Shown: positions 8,788-19,462 of the stretch, in pieces
Layout of the letters: the number at the start of each line of letters is the position of its first letter
How positions within the stretch are numbered: the first letter of the stretch is position 1
Assembly: GCF_030687145.1 (NCBI RefSeq)
Contig: NZ_CP117460.1
Coordinates: forward strand, 4,898,001 to 4,962,000
Origin: Pseudomonas sp. FP1742
GTDB lineage: Bacteria; Pseudomonadota; Gammaproteobacteria; Pseudomonadales; Pseudomonadaceae
Reading direction: 5' to 3'
DNA length: 64,000 nucleotides
The notes under the pieces: generated by a model
Told to the model about the DNA's origin: nothing
What the model saw: the letters and a program-made list of their open reading frames with translations, nothing else
Databases searched by the model: none
Position numbers and translations under genes: made by a program

Positions 8788-9736
8788 TCAGGCGCTCCAC
8801 GGTCTTGGCCCACATCTCGTCGACCGGCGCCTGCAATTTCAGCTCGCCACCATCGGGTAGCGGCACGGTCAACATGTAGGCATGCAGGAACAAGCGTTTA
8901 CCGCCCAGATCACGAATTTCTTTGCTGAAGCCCTCATCGCCGTACTTGGTATCACCGGCAATGCAATGCCCGGCATGCAAAGTATGGACGCGAATCTGGT
9001 GAGTCCGACCGGTAATCGGCTTGGCTTCGACCATGGTGGCAAAGTCACCGAAGCGACGCAGCACCTTGAACACGGTCACAGATTCCTTACCCTCCTCCTC
9101 ATCCACCTCGACCATGCGCTCGCCGGAACGCAGATTGCTCTTGCCCAGCGACGCACGGACTTGCTTGATCGAGGCAGCCCAGTTGCCGCGCACCAGCGCC
9201 ATATAGCGCTTATCGACGCCATCGCCGCGTAATGCCGCGTGCAGATGCCGCAACATGCTGCGTTTTTTGGCGATCATCAGCAGGCCAGACGTGTCACGAT
9301 CGAGACGATGAACCAGTTCGAGCTCCTTGCAATCCGGACGCAACTGACGAAAGGCTTCAATCACGCCATAGGTCAAGCCACTGCCACCATGAACCGCAAT
9401 GCCGCAAGGCTTGTTGACCACGATCAGCGCCTTGTCCTCATAGACAATCGAGGCCTCGAGCCGCTGCAACAGCCCCTGGGCCAGCGGCACAGGCTCGTCG
9501 CGCTCAGGCACGCGAACCGGCGGCAGGCGCACGATATCGCCCGCCTGCAGCTTGTATTCGGGCTTGATCCGACCTTTGTTCACCCGCACTTCGCCCTTGC
9601 GCAAAATGCGGTAAATCAAGGTCTTGGGCACGCCTTTGAGCCGAGCGAGAAGGAAGTTATCAATACGTTGGCCGGCATATTCCGGCGAGACCTCCAGCAG
9701 TTGTACGGCTGGGGTCGAGGGGGCAGTAGTCGTCAT
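8774..9736 (-). CDS. rluC: 23S rRNA pseudouridine synthase RluC
   Basis: Makes pseudouridines at positions 955, 2504 and 2580 (E. coli numbering) of 23S rRNA. It has 320 residues. An S4 RNA-binding domain lies at about residues 22-70 ([19 protein letters not shown]), then the RluA catalytic domain with D146 in [11 protein letters not shown]. It is divergent from rne across a 700-base gap, an arrangement also found in E. coli, which supports RluC rather than RluD. Confidence 0.93.
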   Translation of the reverse strand: MTTTAPSTPAVQLLEVSPEYAGQRIDNFLLARLKGVPKTLIYRILRKGEVRVNKGRIKPEYKLQAGDIVRLPPVRVPERDEPVPLAQGLLQRLEASIVYEDKALIVVNKPCGIAVHGGSGLTYGVIEAFRQLRPDCKELELVHRLDRDTSGLLMIAKKRSMLRHLHAALRGDGVDKRYMALVRGNWAASIKQVRASLGKSNLRSGERMVEVDEEEGKESVTVFKVLRRFGDFATMVEAKPITGRTHQIRVHTLHAGHCIAGDTKYGDEGFSKEIRDLGGKRLFLHAYMLTVPLPDGGELKLQAPVDEMWAKTVERLSAPY

Positions 9737-9765
9737 GGTGCGGATGATAACAATTTTTTATGGAA

Positions 9766-9794
9766 TTGAAGCACTTAATCATTGCTGCTATAGT
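9766..9794 (+). promoter_or_regulatory. Sigma-70 promoter of rne
   Basis: TTGAAG (9766-9771), 17-base spacer, TATAGT (9789-9794). Initiation near 9801 gives a leader of about 636 nt before the rne ATG. Confidence 0.65.
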
Positions 9795-9800
9795 CGCGAA

Positions 9801-10436
9801 CGCCGCCAAAAGTGGCCTGGACAGCGGACTAACGGTCAAAAACCGGCCCTGACCAACGCAATTCACGAGGACGAGAGGCCGTCCTACGGGGCTTTCGCTA
9901 CGTAACGGCAGAGTTTTCAGTTGTAACGAGCGCAGGTGACATAAGGCCTGAATCATGCCGCAAAGCAGAGTTTTCACTCGCCTTCCGAGCAAATATTCAC
10001 GGCCAGTTCACAAAGTGCAGTCAGCTGCAAACGACCCCGGGCGAACGCTTCGGAAACACCGCCTAAATTAGCCATGATGCGTGACCTCCCCTTTCGGAGC
10101 TCACGGTAAATGCCAACCCGCTGCGGATTCTGCGCGCGGCAGCACCCGAATTATCAGGGATACGTGTAGGGTGGAGATGCACAACCGCTGGACTGTGTAG
10201 CAATAGGCTTTATCAAGACGCTTCATCTCGTCCACAGCCGCCGGTTGATTCCTCCTCCTGACTGAGTGCTTAAGTAGCCACAGCAAGCAGGACGCGTACG
10301 TCGCGATACCGGCCCAATTGGTCGGACATCGCTGGACACGGGAATGGCCAACCACTCCCGACGCACCTGACACCGACCATGAGAAGTCGTGTGTGCCGAA
10401 CGCCGTTTCCGGCAGCCCGGAAACCGACGGTACTAC
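9801..10436 (+). promoter_or_regulatory. Long structured rne 5' leader (rne-II type region)
   Basis: About 640 untranslated bases between the rne promoter and start codon. Seen in sequence: a GTGACCTCC/GGAGCTCAC hairpin at 10081-10104, a GCTGC/GCAGC stem near 10110-10133, an 8-base-pair stem GTTTCCGG/CCGGAAAC with loop CAGC at 10405-10424 just before the start codon, and a direct repeat GCAGAGTTTTCA at 9908 and 9965. In E. coli the rne leader is the target for autoregulation by RNase E, and a conserved rne-II motif is known upstream of Pseudomonas rne. I infer that this leader does the same work. No clear ribosome site is seen before the ATG. Confidence 0.7.
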
Positions 10437-13400
10437 ATGAAAAGAATGCTGATTAACGCGACTCAACCCGAAGAGTTGCGTGTTGCACTGGTAGATGGCC
10501 AACGCCTCTACGACCTGGACATCGAATCCGGTGCACGCGAGCAGAAGAAGGCCAACATCTATAAAGGCCGGATTACTCGCATCGAACCAAGCCTTGAGGC
10601 TGCCTTTGTCGATTTCGGCTCTGAGCGCCACGGCTTCCTGCCCCTCAAAGAAATCTCCCGCGAATACTTCAAGAAAGCCCCCGAAGGCCGCGTCAACATC
10701 AAGGACGTCCTGAGCGAAGGCCAGGAAGTCATCGTTCAGGTCGAAAAAGAAGAACGTGGCAACAAGGGCGCCGCCCTGACCACTTTCATCAGCCTGGCCG
10801 GTCGTTACCTGGTCCTGATGCCGAACAACCCGCGTGCCGGCGGTATCTCCCGCCGCATCGAAGGCGAAGAGCGCAACGAACTGCGTGAAGCGCTGAACGG
10901 CCTGGTTGCCCCGGCCGACATGGGTCTGATCGTTCGCACTGCCGGCCTTGGCCGCAGCAGCGAAGAAATGCAGTGGGACCTCGACTACCTGCTGCAACTC
11001 TGGACCGCCATCAAAGAAGCCTCGCTGGACCGCGCCGCGCCGTTCCTGATCTACCAGGAAAGCAACGTGATCATCCGCGCCATCCGCGATTACCTGCGCC
11101 AGGACATCGGCGAAGTGCTGATCGACAGCGTTGAAGCCCAGGACGAAGCCCTGACCTTCATTCGCCAGGTGATGCCGCAGTACGCCAGCAAGATCAAGCT
11201 GTACGAAGACAGCGTTCCGCTGTTCAACCGCTTCCAGATCGAAAGCCAGATCGAAACCGCCTTCCAGCGCGTCGTCGAACTGCCTTCCGGCGGCTCCATC
11301 GTCATCGATCCGACCGAAGCCCTGGTGTCCATCGACATCAACTCGGCGCGCGCCACCAAAGGCAGCGACATCGAAGAAACCGCGCTACAGACCAACCTTG
11401 AAGCCGCCGAAGAAATCGCCCGTCAGTTGCGCTTGCGCGACATCGGCGGCCTGATCGTCATCGACTTCATCGACATGACCCCTGCCAAGAACCAGCGCGC
11501 CGTGGAAGAGAAAGTCCGCGAATGCCTGGAAGCCGACCGCGCTCGTGTGCAAGTCGGTCGCATCTCGCGCTTCGGCCTGCTGGAAATGTCCCGTCAGCGC
11601 CTGCGTCCATCGCTGGGCGAAAGCAGCGGCATCGTCTGCCCGCGTTGCAACGGCACCGGTATCATCCGTGACGTTGAATCGCTGTCGCTGGCAATCCTGC
11701 GCCTGATCGAAGAAGAAGCCCTGAAAGACCGTACCGCCGAAGTTCGCGCCCAAGTGCCGATCCCGGTGGCGGCGTTCCTGCTCAACGAAAAACGCAACTC
11801 GATCACCAAGATCGAACTGCGCACCCGTGCCCGCATCGTCATTCTGCCGAACGATCACCTCGAAACGCCGCACTTCGAAGTTCAGCGTCTGCGTGATGAC
11901 AGCCCGGAAGCCAGCATCAACCAGTCCAGCTACGAAATCGCTGCTGCAGCGGCCGAAGTCGAAGAAGTCCAGCCGGCCGCCGCGACCCGCACCCTGGTTC
12001 GCCAGGAAGCCGCGGTCAAGACTGCACCGGCCCGCGCCAACGCTCCGGTTCCGACCGAAGTCGTTGCCGCTCCAGTGGCCGCACCGGTCGCCGCGCCAGA
12101 ACCAAGCCTGTTCAAAGGCCTGGTGAAGTCGCTGGTCAGCCTGTTCGCCACCAAGGAAGAGCCAGTTGCTCCGGTTGTGGTTGAAAAGCCAGCGACCACC
12201 GAGCGCCCTGCCCGCAACGAAGAACGTCGCAACGGTCGTCAGCAGAGCCGCAACCGTAACGGTCGTCGCGATGAAGAGCGCAAACCTCGTGAGGAACGTG
12301 CACCGCGTGAAGAGCGCGCACCACGTGAGCCACGCGAAGAGCGTCAACCACGCGAAGTCCGCGAAGAAACGCCGGTAGTCGCTCGCGAAGAGCGCGCACC
12401 ACGCGCCCCTCGTGAAGAACGCGCCCCGCGCGCACCGCGTGAAGATCGCAAGCCACGTGGCGAGCGTGAAGAACGTCCGGTTCGTGAACTGCGCGAGCCT
12501 CTGGATGCCTCTCCGGCCGCCGCTGCCACCGCTGAAGAGCGTCCGGCCCGTCAGCCACGCGAAGAACGCGCTCCACGCCCACCGCGTGAAGAACGTCAAC
12601 CACGCACCGAGCAAGCCGCTGCCGCCGTTGCCGAAGAAGAGCTGCCAACCAGCGAAGAGCAACTGCAGGAAGACGGTCAGGAAGTCGCCGAAGGCGATCG
12701 TCCACGCCGCCGTTCCCGTGGCCAGCGTCGTCGCAGCAACCGTCGTGAACGTCAGCGCGATGCCAACGGCAACGTGATCGAAGGTTCGGAAGAGTCCGAG
12801 TCGGCTGAAAACGCCGAAGCGCCAAGCGCTGCCGATCTGGCTGCCGGCCTGGCGGTTACCGCTGCCGTCGCCAGCACCGTGATCAGCGCGCCTGCCGAAG
12901 CACAAGCCAACGAGCAAGCCGAACGCGCTACCGCCGCCACACTGGAAACTGCTCCAGTTGAAGCGCCAGTGGTTGAAGCGACCACACCCGTAGCCGTCAC
13001 CGCCGCTCCGGAAATCGAAGTGGCGCCGGTTCGTGAAACACAGCCTGAAGTACAGGCTGCCGCCGAGCCTGCTTTCGTTGCCGAGACTGTGGTTACCGCA
13101 GAACCGGTTGTTGAAACATCGACCGAAACAGTGACCGAAGCTGTGCGCGAAGTTCGCGAAGAGCAAACCGCGTTCAATTGGGTTGCCGAGCCACCTGTTG
13201 CAGTCGAATCTCCAGCGCCAGTCGCTGAAGCTCCGGTGGCTGAAGCCATGGTCTCTGAGCCAGTGGTTGCTGCTGCCGAGCCTGCTCCGGCGGTAGTTGA
13301 AACGCCGGTTGTTGCCGAAGAATCTGCGCCGGTGGCTGAAGCCGCCCCTGTCAGCGCTCTGACTCCAAGTGGCCGTGCACCGAACGACCCACGTGAAGTC

Positions 13401-13649
13401 CGCCGTCGCAAGCGTGAAGCCGAGCGTCTGCAGAAGGAAGCCGAACTGGCTGCCGCTGCTGCTCCGGCCGCTGCCGAGCCAGCACCGGTTGCTGCTGAAG
13501 TCGTCGAGGCAGCCCCTGCCCCGGCTGCTGAAGTCGCTGCCGAACCGGTTGAATCCGTGATCGACGAAGCACCGCGCTCCGTACAGGAAGCGGTAGAGCA
13601 ACACGAACAAGCCCTGGAAAAAGAACACGAGCCTAAACCCCTCGCCTGA
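10437..13649 (+). CDS. rne: Ribonuclease E
   Basis: Essential endoribonuclease for mRNA turnover and for rRNA and tRNA processing; scaffold of the degradosome at the inner membrane. It has 1070 residues. The start [13 protein letters not shown] gives the standard N-terminus; a longer frame adds 16 unrelated residues. The S1 RNA-binding domain lies at about 36-120, the DNase I-like catalytic domain has VSIDINSAR near residue 302, and the Zn-link CPRC is at 401-404. From about residue 540 the sequence is low complexity: an Arg/Glu/Pro block of [12 protein letters not shown] repeats (about 585-730), then a long Ala/Val/Glu/Pro region, the natively unfolded scaffold half. It is followed by a strong terminator. 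Confidence 0.97.
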   Translation: MKRMLINATQPEELRVALVDGQRLYDLDIESGAREQKKANIYKGRITRIEPSLEAAFVDFGSERHGFLPLKEISREYFKKAPEGRVNIKDVLSEGQEVIVQVEKEERGNKGAALTTFISLAGRYLVLMPNNPRAGGISRRIEGEERNELREALNGLVAPADMGLIVRTAGLGRSSEEMQWDLDYLLQLWTAIKEASLDRAAPFLIYQESNVIIRAIRDYLRQDIGEVLIDSVEAQDEALTFIRQVMPQYASKIKLYEDSVPLFNRFQIESQIETAFQRVVELPSGGSIVIDPTEALVSIDINSARATKGSDIEETALQTNLEAAEEIARQLRLRDIGGLIVIDFIDMTPAKNQRAVEEKVRECLEADRARVQVGRISRFGLLEMSRQRLRPSLGESSGIVCPRCNGTGIIRDVESLSLAILRLIEEEALKDRTAEVRAQVPIPVAAFLLNEKRNSITKIELRTRARIVILPNDHLETPHFEVQRLRDDSPEASINQSSYEIAAAAAEVEEVQPAAATRTLVRQEAAVKTAPARANAPVPTEVVAAPVAAPVAAPEPSLFKGLVKSLVSLFATKEEPVAPVVVEKPATTERPARNEERRNGRQQSRNRNGRRDEERKPREERAPREERAPREPREERQPREVREETPVVAREERAPRAPREERAPRAPREDRKPRGEREERPVRELREPLDASPAAAATAEERPARQPREERAPRPPREERQPRTEQAAAAVAEEELPTSEEQLQEDGQEVAEGDRPRRRSRGQRRRSNRRERQRDANGNVIEGSEESESAENAEAPSAADLAAGLAVTAAVASTVISAPAEAQANEQAERATAATLETAPVEAPVVEATTPVAVTAAPEIEVAPVRETQPEVQAAAEPAFVAETVVTAEPVVETSTETVTEAVREVREEQTAFNWVAEPPVAVESPAPVAEAPVAEAMVSEPVVAAAEPAPAVVETPVVAEESAPVAEAAPVSALTPSGRAPNDPREVRRRKREAERLQKEAELAAAAAPAAAEPAPVAAEVVEAAPAPAAEVAAEPVESVIDEAPRSVQEAVEQHEQALEKEHEPKPLA

Positions 13650-13663
13650 TTCCATCGGCCACT

Positions 13664-13701
13664 AAAAAGCCCCGTCTGGTGATCCAGGCGGGGCTTTTTT
13701 A
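13664..13701 (+). terminator. Terminator of rne
   Basis: Stem AAAAGCCCCGTCTGG / CCAGGCGGGGCTTTT with loop TGAT and a T run, 15 bases after the rne stop. Confidence 0.9.
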
Positions 13702-13736
13702 TGCCCGTTGCAACGCAGGATAACCGCGTTACCGTT

Positions 13737-13831
13737 CATCGCGGGCAAGCCACGCTCCCACAGGTTTTACCTCGAACATGATTTCTTCTGAACGACACAG
13801 GACCTGTGGGAACGTGGCTTGCCCGCGATGG
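13737..13831. repeat. REPIN (inverted REP pair)
   Basis: Two inverted copies of a REP palindrome, 13737-13764 and 13803-13831 (CCTGTGGGAACGTGGCTTGC), separated by 38 bases. It is a variant of the TGTGGGAGCGGGCTTGC element found elsewhere in the window, and lies between rne and mocA. Confidence 0.8.
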
Positions 13832-13838
13832 CGATGTG

Positions 13839-14432
13839 TCAGGCGAAGACCAATCCCTCTGGAGTATCCACATCCCACAACACCCCCGGATCCACCACTG
13901 CCACCTCGACCACCCTCGCCTGCGCGAACAGCGACCTGGCGCCGTGATCGCCGGTCAACGCCATCAAGCCCGGACCGAAGCTTCGCCCGAATCCCACCGG
14001 GTGCCCGTATTGCCCCTCATACACCGGCACGCTGACGGTGTCATCGGCAATGGCCGCGACGACCTGTTCAATACTCGTCGGCAGGATAAACGGCATATCC
14101 CCCAGCATGATCAGCCAGCCATCGAGGTGCGAACACGCCGCCACACCCGCCGCAATGCTGTCGCCCAGGCCGGTCGACTCGATCCGCACAATCTCGCAAC
14201 CATAGGCCTGCGCCATGCGAATCACTTGCGGGCGGTCCGCCGTGGTCACCAGCACGCGCTTCGCAAGCGCGGCCGGCAGATTCACCAGCACCTGCTCGAT
14301 CATTGAGTGCACGGTGATGCCATCACGGGCGGTGCAGTCCACCAGCAACTTGTCCTTATCGTCACCCGCTACCTGTCGAAACCGACTGCCCTGCCCCGCG
14401 GCCAGAACGATAACGCCGATGGATTCGCTCAT
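13839..14432 (-). CDS. Molybdenum cofactor cytidylyltransferase (MocA-like)
   Basis: MobA-like nucleotidyltransferase, expected to convert Mo-molybdopterin to the cytosine dinucleotide form used by xanthine-dehydrogenase-family enzymes. It has 197 residues. The nucleotide-binding motif LAAGQGSRF lies at residues 10-18, with a metal-binding LGDMPF in the middle. The ATG overlaps the XdhC stop by 4 bases (ATGA), and it is the last gene of the operon. Context with a molybdenum hydroxylase favours CTP over GTP as substrate. Confidence 0.85.
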   Translation of the reverse strand: MSESIGVIVLAAGQGSRFRQVAGDDKDKLLVDCTARDGITVHSMIEQVLVNLPAALAKRVLVTTADRPQVIRMAQAYGCEIVRIESTGLGDSIAAGVAACSHLDGWLIMLGDMPFILPTSIEQVVAAIADDTVSVPVYEGQYGHPVGFGRSFGPGLMALTGDHGARSLFAQARVVEVAVVDPGVLWDVDTPEGLVFA

Positions 14433-15412
14433 ACGCTCTCCTGCAACGGCTTCTTCTGTTTCAGTTCGACGCCGTTTTTGATTGCCACAATCTCGGCCAG
14501 CAGCGACAAGGCGATTTCCGCCGGAGTATGGCTGCCGATGTGCAAACCGATCGGGCCGTGCAACCGCTCGATGGCCTGTTGTGACAAGCCTAGCTGAGCC
14601 AGGTTGTCCCGGCGCTTCTGGCTGTTGACCCGAGAGCCCAGCGCACCGACATAAAACGCCCTGGAGTCCAGGGCCGTGAGCAGCGCCATGTCATCCAGGC
14701 GTGGATCGTGGGTGAGCGCGACGATGGCGGTGCGTTCGTCGGTCTGGATGGTCAGCACCGCTTCGTCGGGCATGCCCGGGACGAAGCGACCGTGTTGCTC
14801 CTCCCAACCGTAGACGAACTCGGTGCGCGGATCGCAGATCAGCACTTCGAAATCCAGTAAACGCGCCATCTCGGCAACGTAACGCGACAGTTGCCCGGCG
14901 CCGATCAGCAACAACCGCCAGCGCGGGCCGTAAATGGCGCGCAGTGTGCTGCCGTCAAAATCCAGCACATCGTGCTTGTTCGCCGGCTGCAGAACCACTT
15001 CACCGGTTGCAACATCCAGCGAGCGCGCCACGATTTCATGCGCCTCGCAGCGCGCCAGCAACTGGGCGACCCATGCCGGATCGCCAACGCGCTCTTCAGT
15101 CAGGCGCAAAGTGCCACCGCAGGGCAAACCAAACCGTGCGGCCTCCTCGCGGGTGACGCCGTAGGTAATCAACTGCACCGGCGGCCCATCGGCCGGGATA
15201 CGGCCATCGTGCAGCCGGGCGATCAGGTCGTCCTCGACACACCCACCGGACACCGAGCCAATCACCACGCCATCCTCACGCAAGGCCAGCATGGCCCCAG
15301 GTGCCCGGGGCGCGGTGCCCCAGGTCTGGACCACGCTGTACAACATCACCCGCTGACCGGCCAGGCGCCATTGCAGCACGCTGCGCAGGACGTTCAGATC
15401 GACGCTGTCCAT
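14429..15412 (-). CDS. XdhC/CoxI family maturation protein
   Basis: Binds molybdenum cofactor, aids its sulfuration and hands it to a xanthine-dehydrogenase-family apoenzyme. It has 327 residues. The N-terminal XdhC/CoxI segment contains GSVSGGCVEDDL, and a C-terminal Rossmann part begins LLLIGAGQLSRYVAEM, with ALGSRVNSQKR later. It overlaps the catalytic subunit stop by 1 base and mocA by 4 bases, so the three are translated together. Confidence 0.9.
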   Translation of the reverse strand: MDSVDLNVLRSVLQWRLAGQRVMLYSVVQTWGTAPRAPGAMLALREDGVVIGSVSGGCVEDDLIARLHDGRIPADGPPVQLITYGVTREEAARFGLPCGGTLRLTEERVGDPAWVAQLLARCEAHEIVARSLDVATGEVVLQPANKHDVLDFDGSTLRAIYGPRWRLLLIGAGQLSRYVAEMARLLDFEVLICDPRTEFVYGWEEQHGRFVPGMPDEAVLTIQTDERTAIVALTHDPRLDDMALLTALDSRAFYVGALGSRVNSQKRRDNLAQLGLSQQAIERLHGPIGLHIGSHTPAEIALSLLAEIVAIKNGVELKQKKPLQESV

Positions 15413-17733
15413 CAGGCTTGAGCCTTCTGCCAGCCTTGCAGCTGATAGCGAACCGGCAGGTTACGGATGCGCTTGCCGGTGGCGGCGAAGATCGCGTTGC
15501 ACAGCGCTGGCGCGATCGGTGGCACGCCCGGCTCACCGACCCCGCCCAACGGCACGTTGCCTGGCGGCGTGACCAGGTGCACGGCGACTTCTTTCGGTGC
15601 CAGGGACATGCGCGCCACTTCGTACATGTGGAAATTGTCCTGCTGAACCTTGCCGTCCTTGAAACTGATTTCCCCCAGTACTGCGTTGCCCAGGCCCATG
15701 ACACAGGCGCCTTCGAACTGCGAACGAATCCGCTCGGGGTTGATCTGCGGGCCGCAGTCCACGGCGATGTCGGCCTTGTGCACGATCAGCGTGCCATCGT
15801 CTTTGACTTCGACCTCGATCACCGCTGCCACATAAGTGACGAAGCTGTAATGCACCGCCAGGCCCAGGCCCCGGCCCTTGGGCAACTCACGCCCCCAACC
15901 GGCGGCTTTGGCGGCGGTTTCCAGCACCGTGCGCATCCGTGCGGTATCGATCGGATAACGCTCAGGGGATTCGCCGTAGTTCCACTCTTCACTCAAGGTG
16001 CGCGGATCGATCTGACGGTCCGGGCCGAGCAGCTTGATCTGGTACTTGAGCGGATCCTGGCCGGCCTTATGGGCCAGTTCATCGACAAAGCTCTGAATCG
16101 CGAAACCGTGGGGAATGTTCGACACCGAGCGATACCAGCCGACCCGCGTGTGCACCGCCGCTTCAGGGTTTTCCAGGCGTACGTTGGGGATCGCATAAGC
16201 CATGTTGGTAAAGCCCATGCCCAACTCGAAAGCCGCCTCATGGTTCATGCCCGGCGCGAACAACGCGGTAATGCTCGGCGCCACCGTGCGGTGCAGCCAG
16301 CCGGACGGCAGGCCGTCCTTGTTCAGGCTGGCCTTCAGGTATTCGGCGGACACGGTATGGAAATACGAGTTGTGGATGTCGTCCTCACGGGTCCACTGCA
16401 CCCGCACGGCCTTGCCCGGGAACTCCTTGGCCAGGATCGCCGCTTCAATAACGAAGTCCGGCTTGGACTTGCGACCGAAACCGCCGCCGAGCAAGGTGAC
16501 GTTGAACGTGACGTTATCGAATGGAATGCCCAGGCGCTCGCCGATCCGCTCGCGGGTGACTTGCGGTGCCTGGCTTGGCGCCCAGGCCTCGCACACGCCA
16601 TCCTTGAAACGGGCGATGGCGACCATCGGCTCCATGGGCGATTGCGCCAGGTGCGGCAGATAGTAGGAAGCTTCGAGAGTGCTGTCGGCACTGCCCATGG
16701 CCTGGTCGATGTTGCCGGTATTGCGCACCACTTTGCCGGGTTTGAGGGACGCGGCTTCGAGTTCCTTGCGATAGGCGATCGAGTCGTAACTGGCGTTGGG
16801 GCCGTCATCCCACTCGATCTTCAGCGCGTCGCGGCCCTTGATCGCGGCCCAGGTGTTGCTGGCCACCACAGCCACACCGCCAAGCGGCTGGAACTCGGAT
16901 GGCAATGGACGACTTTCGATTTGCAGGACCTTGATCACCCCCGGGACTTTCATCGCGGCGCTGGCATCGAAGGATTTGACCTTGCCGCCATAGACCGCCG
17001 GACGGGCGATGGTGGCAAAGAGCATGCCGTCAAAGTGCACATCGGCGCCGTAGACCGCGCGACCGTTGACGATGTCCGCACCGTCGATGGCCTTGGTACC
17101 TTCCTTGCCAATGTAACGAAACTCCGACGGTTGCTTGAGCCGCAAACTGTCGCGCGCCGGCACCGCCAGCGCACTGGCAGCCGCGGCCAACGCGCCGTAG
17201 CCCAGTTCACGGCCGCTCGGCTTATGGATGACTTTGTGCAGTTGCGCATGGCACTCGCCGACCGGCACTTTCCACTGTTCGGCGGCAGCTTGCTCAAGCA
17301 TGGTCCGCGCGGCAGCACCGCAACGGCGCATCGGCTCGTACCAGTGACGCATGCTGCGCGAACCGTCGGTGTCCTGATTGCCGAAGCGCACTTCGTCGCC
17401 CGGCGCCTGCTGCACTTTGACCTGTGCCCAGTCGGCGTCCAGTTCATCGGCCACCACCATGGTCAGGCTGGTGCGCACGCCCTGACCCATTTCCGAGCGG
17501 TTGCAGACTACCGTCACGCTGCCATCGGCGGCGATGCTGATGTAAACCTTCGGATCATCGATCCAGCCGTTTGGCATGCCGTCAGCGCCGAACTTCTTGT
17601 CTTTCTCCGCGGCCAGCGCATCCTGCCACCCCCAACTGGCCGCCAGCACCAACGCGCTGGTGGCACCCACGCCTTTGAGGAAACCACGGCGGCTGAGGTT
17701 GCTCAGCGCAAAATCATTCGGTAGCTGGCTCAT
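15412..17733 (-). CDS. Molybdopterin-binding subunit, IorB-like aldehyde/N-heterocycle oxidoreductase
   Basis: Catalytic subunit of a two-subunit molybdenum hydroxylase related to isoquinoline 1-oxidoreductase beta and periplasmic aldehyde dehydrogenases. It has 773 residues. A twin-arginine signal lies at the N-terminus ([10 protein letters not shown] at 15-16, then a hydrophobic stretch to about residue 41), so the folded enzyme is probably exported. Family stretches include [12 protein letters not shown] and [12 protein letters not shown] near the active site. The 2Fe-2S partner is directly upstream and overlaps by 4 bases. The true substrate cannot be read from the sequence. No cytochrome c subunit, often present in such operons, was found. 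Confidence 0.88.
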   Translation of the reverse strand: MSQLPNDFALSNLSRRGFLKGVGATSALVLAASWGWQDALAAEKDKKFGADGMPNGWIDDPKVYISIAADGSVTVVCNRSEMGQGVRTSLTMVVADELDADWAQVKVQQAPGDEVRFGNQDTDGSRSMRHWYEPMRRCGAAARTMLEQAAAEQWKVPVGECHAQLHKVIHKPSGRELGYGALAAAASALAVPARDSLRLKQPSEFRYIGKEGTKAIDGADIVNGRAVYGADVHFDGMLFATIARPAVYGGKVKSFDASAAMKVPGVIKVLQIESRPLPSEFQPLGGVAVVASNTWAAIKGRDALKIEWDDGPNASYDSIAYRKELEAASLKPGKVVRNTGNIDQAMGSADSTLEASYYLPHLAQSPMEPMVAIARFKDGVCEAWAPSQAPQVTRERIGERLGIPFDNVTFNVTLLGGGFGRKSKPDFVIEAAILAKEFPGKAVRVQWTREDDIHNSYFHTVSAEYLKASLNKDGLPSGWLHRTVAPSITALFAPGMNHEAAFELGMGFTNMAYAIPNVRLENPEAAVHTRVGWYRSVSNIPHGFAIQSFVDELAHKAGQDPLKYQIKLLGPDRQIDPRTLSEEWNYGESPERYPIDTARMRTVLETAAKAAGWGRELPKGRGLGLAVHYSFVTYVAAVIEVEVKDDGTLIVHKADIAVDCGPQINPERIRSQFEGACVMGLGNAVLGEISFKDGKVQQDNFHMYEVARMSLAPKEVAVHLVTPPGNVPLGGVGEPGVPPIAPALCNAIFAATGKRIRNLPVRYQLQGWQKAQA

Positions 17734-18200
17734 GCCTTGGCCTCTTTCAGGTGAGTGGATGCCTGGCGGATGGCGGTCTTGATTCGGTTATAAGTGCCGC
17801 AACGGCAAATGTTGCCGACCATCGCCTCTTCAATCTGCTCATCGCTGGGGTTCGGGTTGGTTTTCAGCAGCGCGGTGGCCGACATGATCTGCCCGCCCTG
17901 GCAGTAACCGCACTGGGCCACGGCGCTGTCGAGCCAGGCTTGCTGGACGACTTTGCCCACCGGGTCGGCATGCAGGTCGTCGATGGTGCTGACGTTCTGG
18001 CCAACTACCGAGCCGATCGGCGTGATGCAACTGCGCGCGGGCGCGCCATCGATATGAATGGTGCAAGCGCCGCACAGGCCCATGCCGCAGCCGAATTTGG
18101 TGCCGTTGTAACCGGCCACGTCGCGGATCGCCCAGAGCAGTGGCATGTCCTCGGTGACATCGAGTTGATGGTCTTTTCCATTGAGTTTCAGGGTAATCAT
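17730..18200 (-). CDS. 2Fe-2S subunit, IorA-like
   Basis: Small electron-transfer subunit for the molybdopterin protein that follows it. It has 156 residues and two [2Fe-2S] domains. The plant-type ferredoxin site has C38, C43, C46 and C58 (GCGMGLCGAC); the helical site has C97, C100, C132 and C134 (CGYC and CRCG). All eight cysteines are present. The start is the ATG at 18200; an in-frame GTG two codons upstream is possible. It has no export signal of its own, so export would be by riding with the Tat-bearing partner. First gene of the operon. Confidence 0.9.
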   Translation of the reverse strand: MITLKLNGKDHQLDVTEDMPLLWAIRDVAGYNGTKFGCGMGLCGACTIHIDGAPARSCITPIGSVVGQNVSTIDDLHADPVGKVVQQAWLDSAVAQCGYCQGGQIMSATALLKTNPNPSDEQIEEAMVGNICRCGTYNRIKTAIRQASTHLKEAKA

Positions 18201-18385
18201 GGGCACGCCCGCATAGTTATAGAGGTTATGGGGTCGAGCAATCTGCCGCTTGGGGTTCGCGGTTCACTACACGCAGATCGACTCAGGCTAATCGGCTCTC
18301 TTATGTAGACGCGACGTCTGCACCGGGCCTTTGATGGAGCAAATGCTTGCATCGTTAGCTGGCTAAGTTAACTGAGCATTAACAA

Positions 18386-18422
18386 AAAAGCCCTGCACAT
18401 TTGAAAATGTGCAGGGCTTTTT
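18386..18422 (-). terminator. Terminator of murB operon
   Basis: Perfect 16-base-pair stem (AAAGCCCTGCACATTT and its complement) with a short loop, just after the murB stop on the minus strand and followed by T-rich sequence. Confidence 0.9.
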
Positions 18423-18442
18423 AATCAGCCTGAAGCGTAGCC

Positions 18443-19462
18443 TCAATACTGGTTGGGTTCCATTTCCAGGTCGACCTTGAAACGCTCTGCTATGTCTTTC
18501 TGAATGCGCTGCGCCAGGCTCAGCAATTGCAGGCCCGTTGCGCTGCCGTAGTTGACCAGCACCAGCGCCTGTAATTTATGCACACCGGCATCGCCGTCGC
18601 GAAAGCCTTTCCAGCCGGCGCGTTCGATCAGCCAGCCCGCCGCCAGCTTCATTTGCCCATCGGGCTGCGCATACGCCACCAGATCCGGGTATTCACCCTT
18701 GAGTTGTGCCACGAGTGCGGCTGGCACCAACGGATTCTTGAAGAAGCTGCCGGCATTGCCGAGCACCGCCGGGTCCGGGAGCTTTTCGTTGCGGATGCTG
18801 CAAATGGCCTGGCTGACATCGGTGGGCGTCGGGTGATTAATACCCTGCTCGGTCAGGCGCTGGCGAACCGGGCCGTATTCCAGGTGCAGGTGCGCGGTGC
18901 GCGCGAGGGTGAAACGCACCCGCAGGATCAACCAGCGCCCCGGCTCCTGTTTGAACAGGCTGTCGCGGTAGGCGAAGTTGCACTCGGCCAGCGTGAAGTC
19001 CCGCAGTTCGCCGGTCTGGCGATCGAGGGCCGTCAGGCCGGCGAATACGTCTTTTATCTCGACACCGTAAGCGCCGATGTTCTGCATCGGAGCCGCGCCG
19101 ACGGTGCCGGGGATCAGGCTGAGGTTCTCCAGCCCCGACCACCCTTGTGCCAGGGTGTGTTGCACAAACGGATGCCACGGCTCGCCCGCCTCGGCCTCGA
19201 TCACCACCTGGTTGCCGTCATCGCTCAGCAGGCGAATCCCCCGTGTAGCCATGCGCAGCACCAGTGCCGGCACATCGGCAGTCAGCAGCAAATTGCTGCC
19301 ACCACCGATTACCAGCACCGGCACTTCGTGTTCCACCGCATAGGCCAGGGCTTCGCGCACGTCGGCATCGCTATGGGCTTCGGCAAACAGCCGCGCCTGA
19401 ACGTCCACACCAAAGCTGTTGTACGGTTTGAGCGAAACCCGGGGTTGAACCTGCAAACTCAT
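18443..19462 (-). CDS. murB: UDP-N-acetylenolpyruvoylglucosamine reductase MurB
   Basis: Makes UDP-MurNAc in peptidoglycan synthesis; FAD and NADPH dependent, cytosolic. It has 339 residues, so it is the type I form. FAD-binding segments VIGGGSNLLL and LIPGTVGAAPMQNIGAYG are present, and the proton donor serine lies in GNAGSFFKNP. The start overlaps the end of the phosphatase gene by 4 bases. Last gene of an envelope operon. Confidence 0.96.
   Translation of the reverse strand: MSLQVQPRVSLKPYNSFGVDVQARLFAEAHSDADVREALAYAVEHEVPVLVIGGGSNLLLTADVPALVLRMATRGIRLLSDDGNQVVIEAEAGEPWHPFVQHTLAQGWSGLENLSLIPGTVGAAPMQNIGAYGVEIKDVFAGLTALDRQTGELRDFTLAECNFAYRDSLFKQEPGRWLILRVRFTLARTAHLHLEYGPVRQRLTEQGINHPTPTDVSQAICSIRNEKLPDPAVLGNAGSFFKNPLVPAALVAQLKGEYPDLVAYAQPDGQMKLAAGWLIERAGWKGFRDGDAGVHKLQALVLVNYGSATGLQLLSLAQRIQKDIAERFKVDLEMEPNQY

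Noticed and set aside
11385..13655. Long open frame of 756 codons antisense to rne
   Set aside because: It mirrors the GC-rich third positions of rne, its composition is abnormal (Phe/Arg/Gly/Trp runs), and RNase E is certain on the other strand.
15301..17724. Open frame of 807 codons antisense to the molybdopterin subunit
   Set aside because: It is a shadow of a well-recognised enzyme, is His/Arg-rich, has no family motif and no ribosome site.
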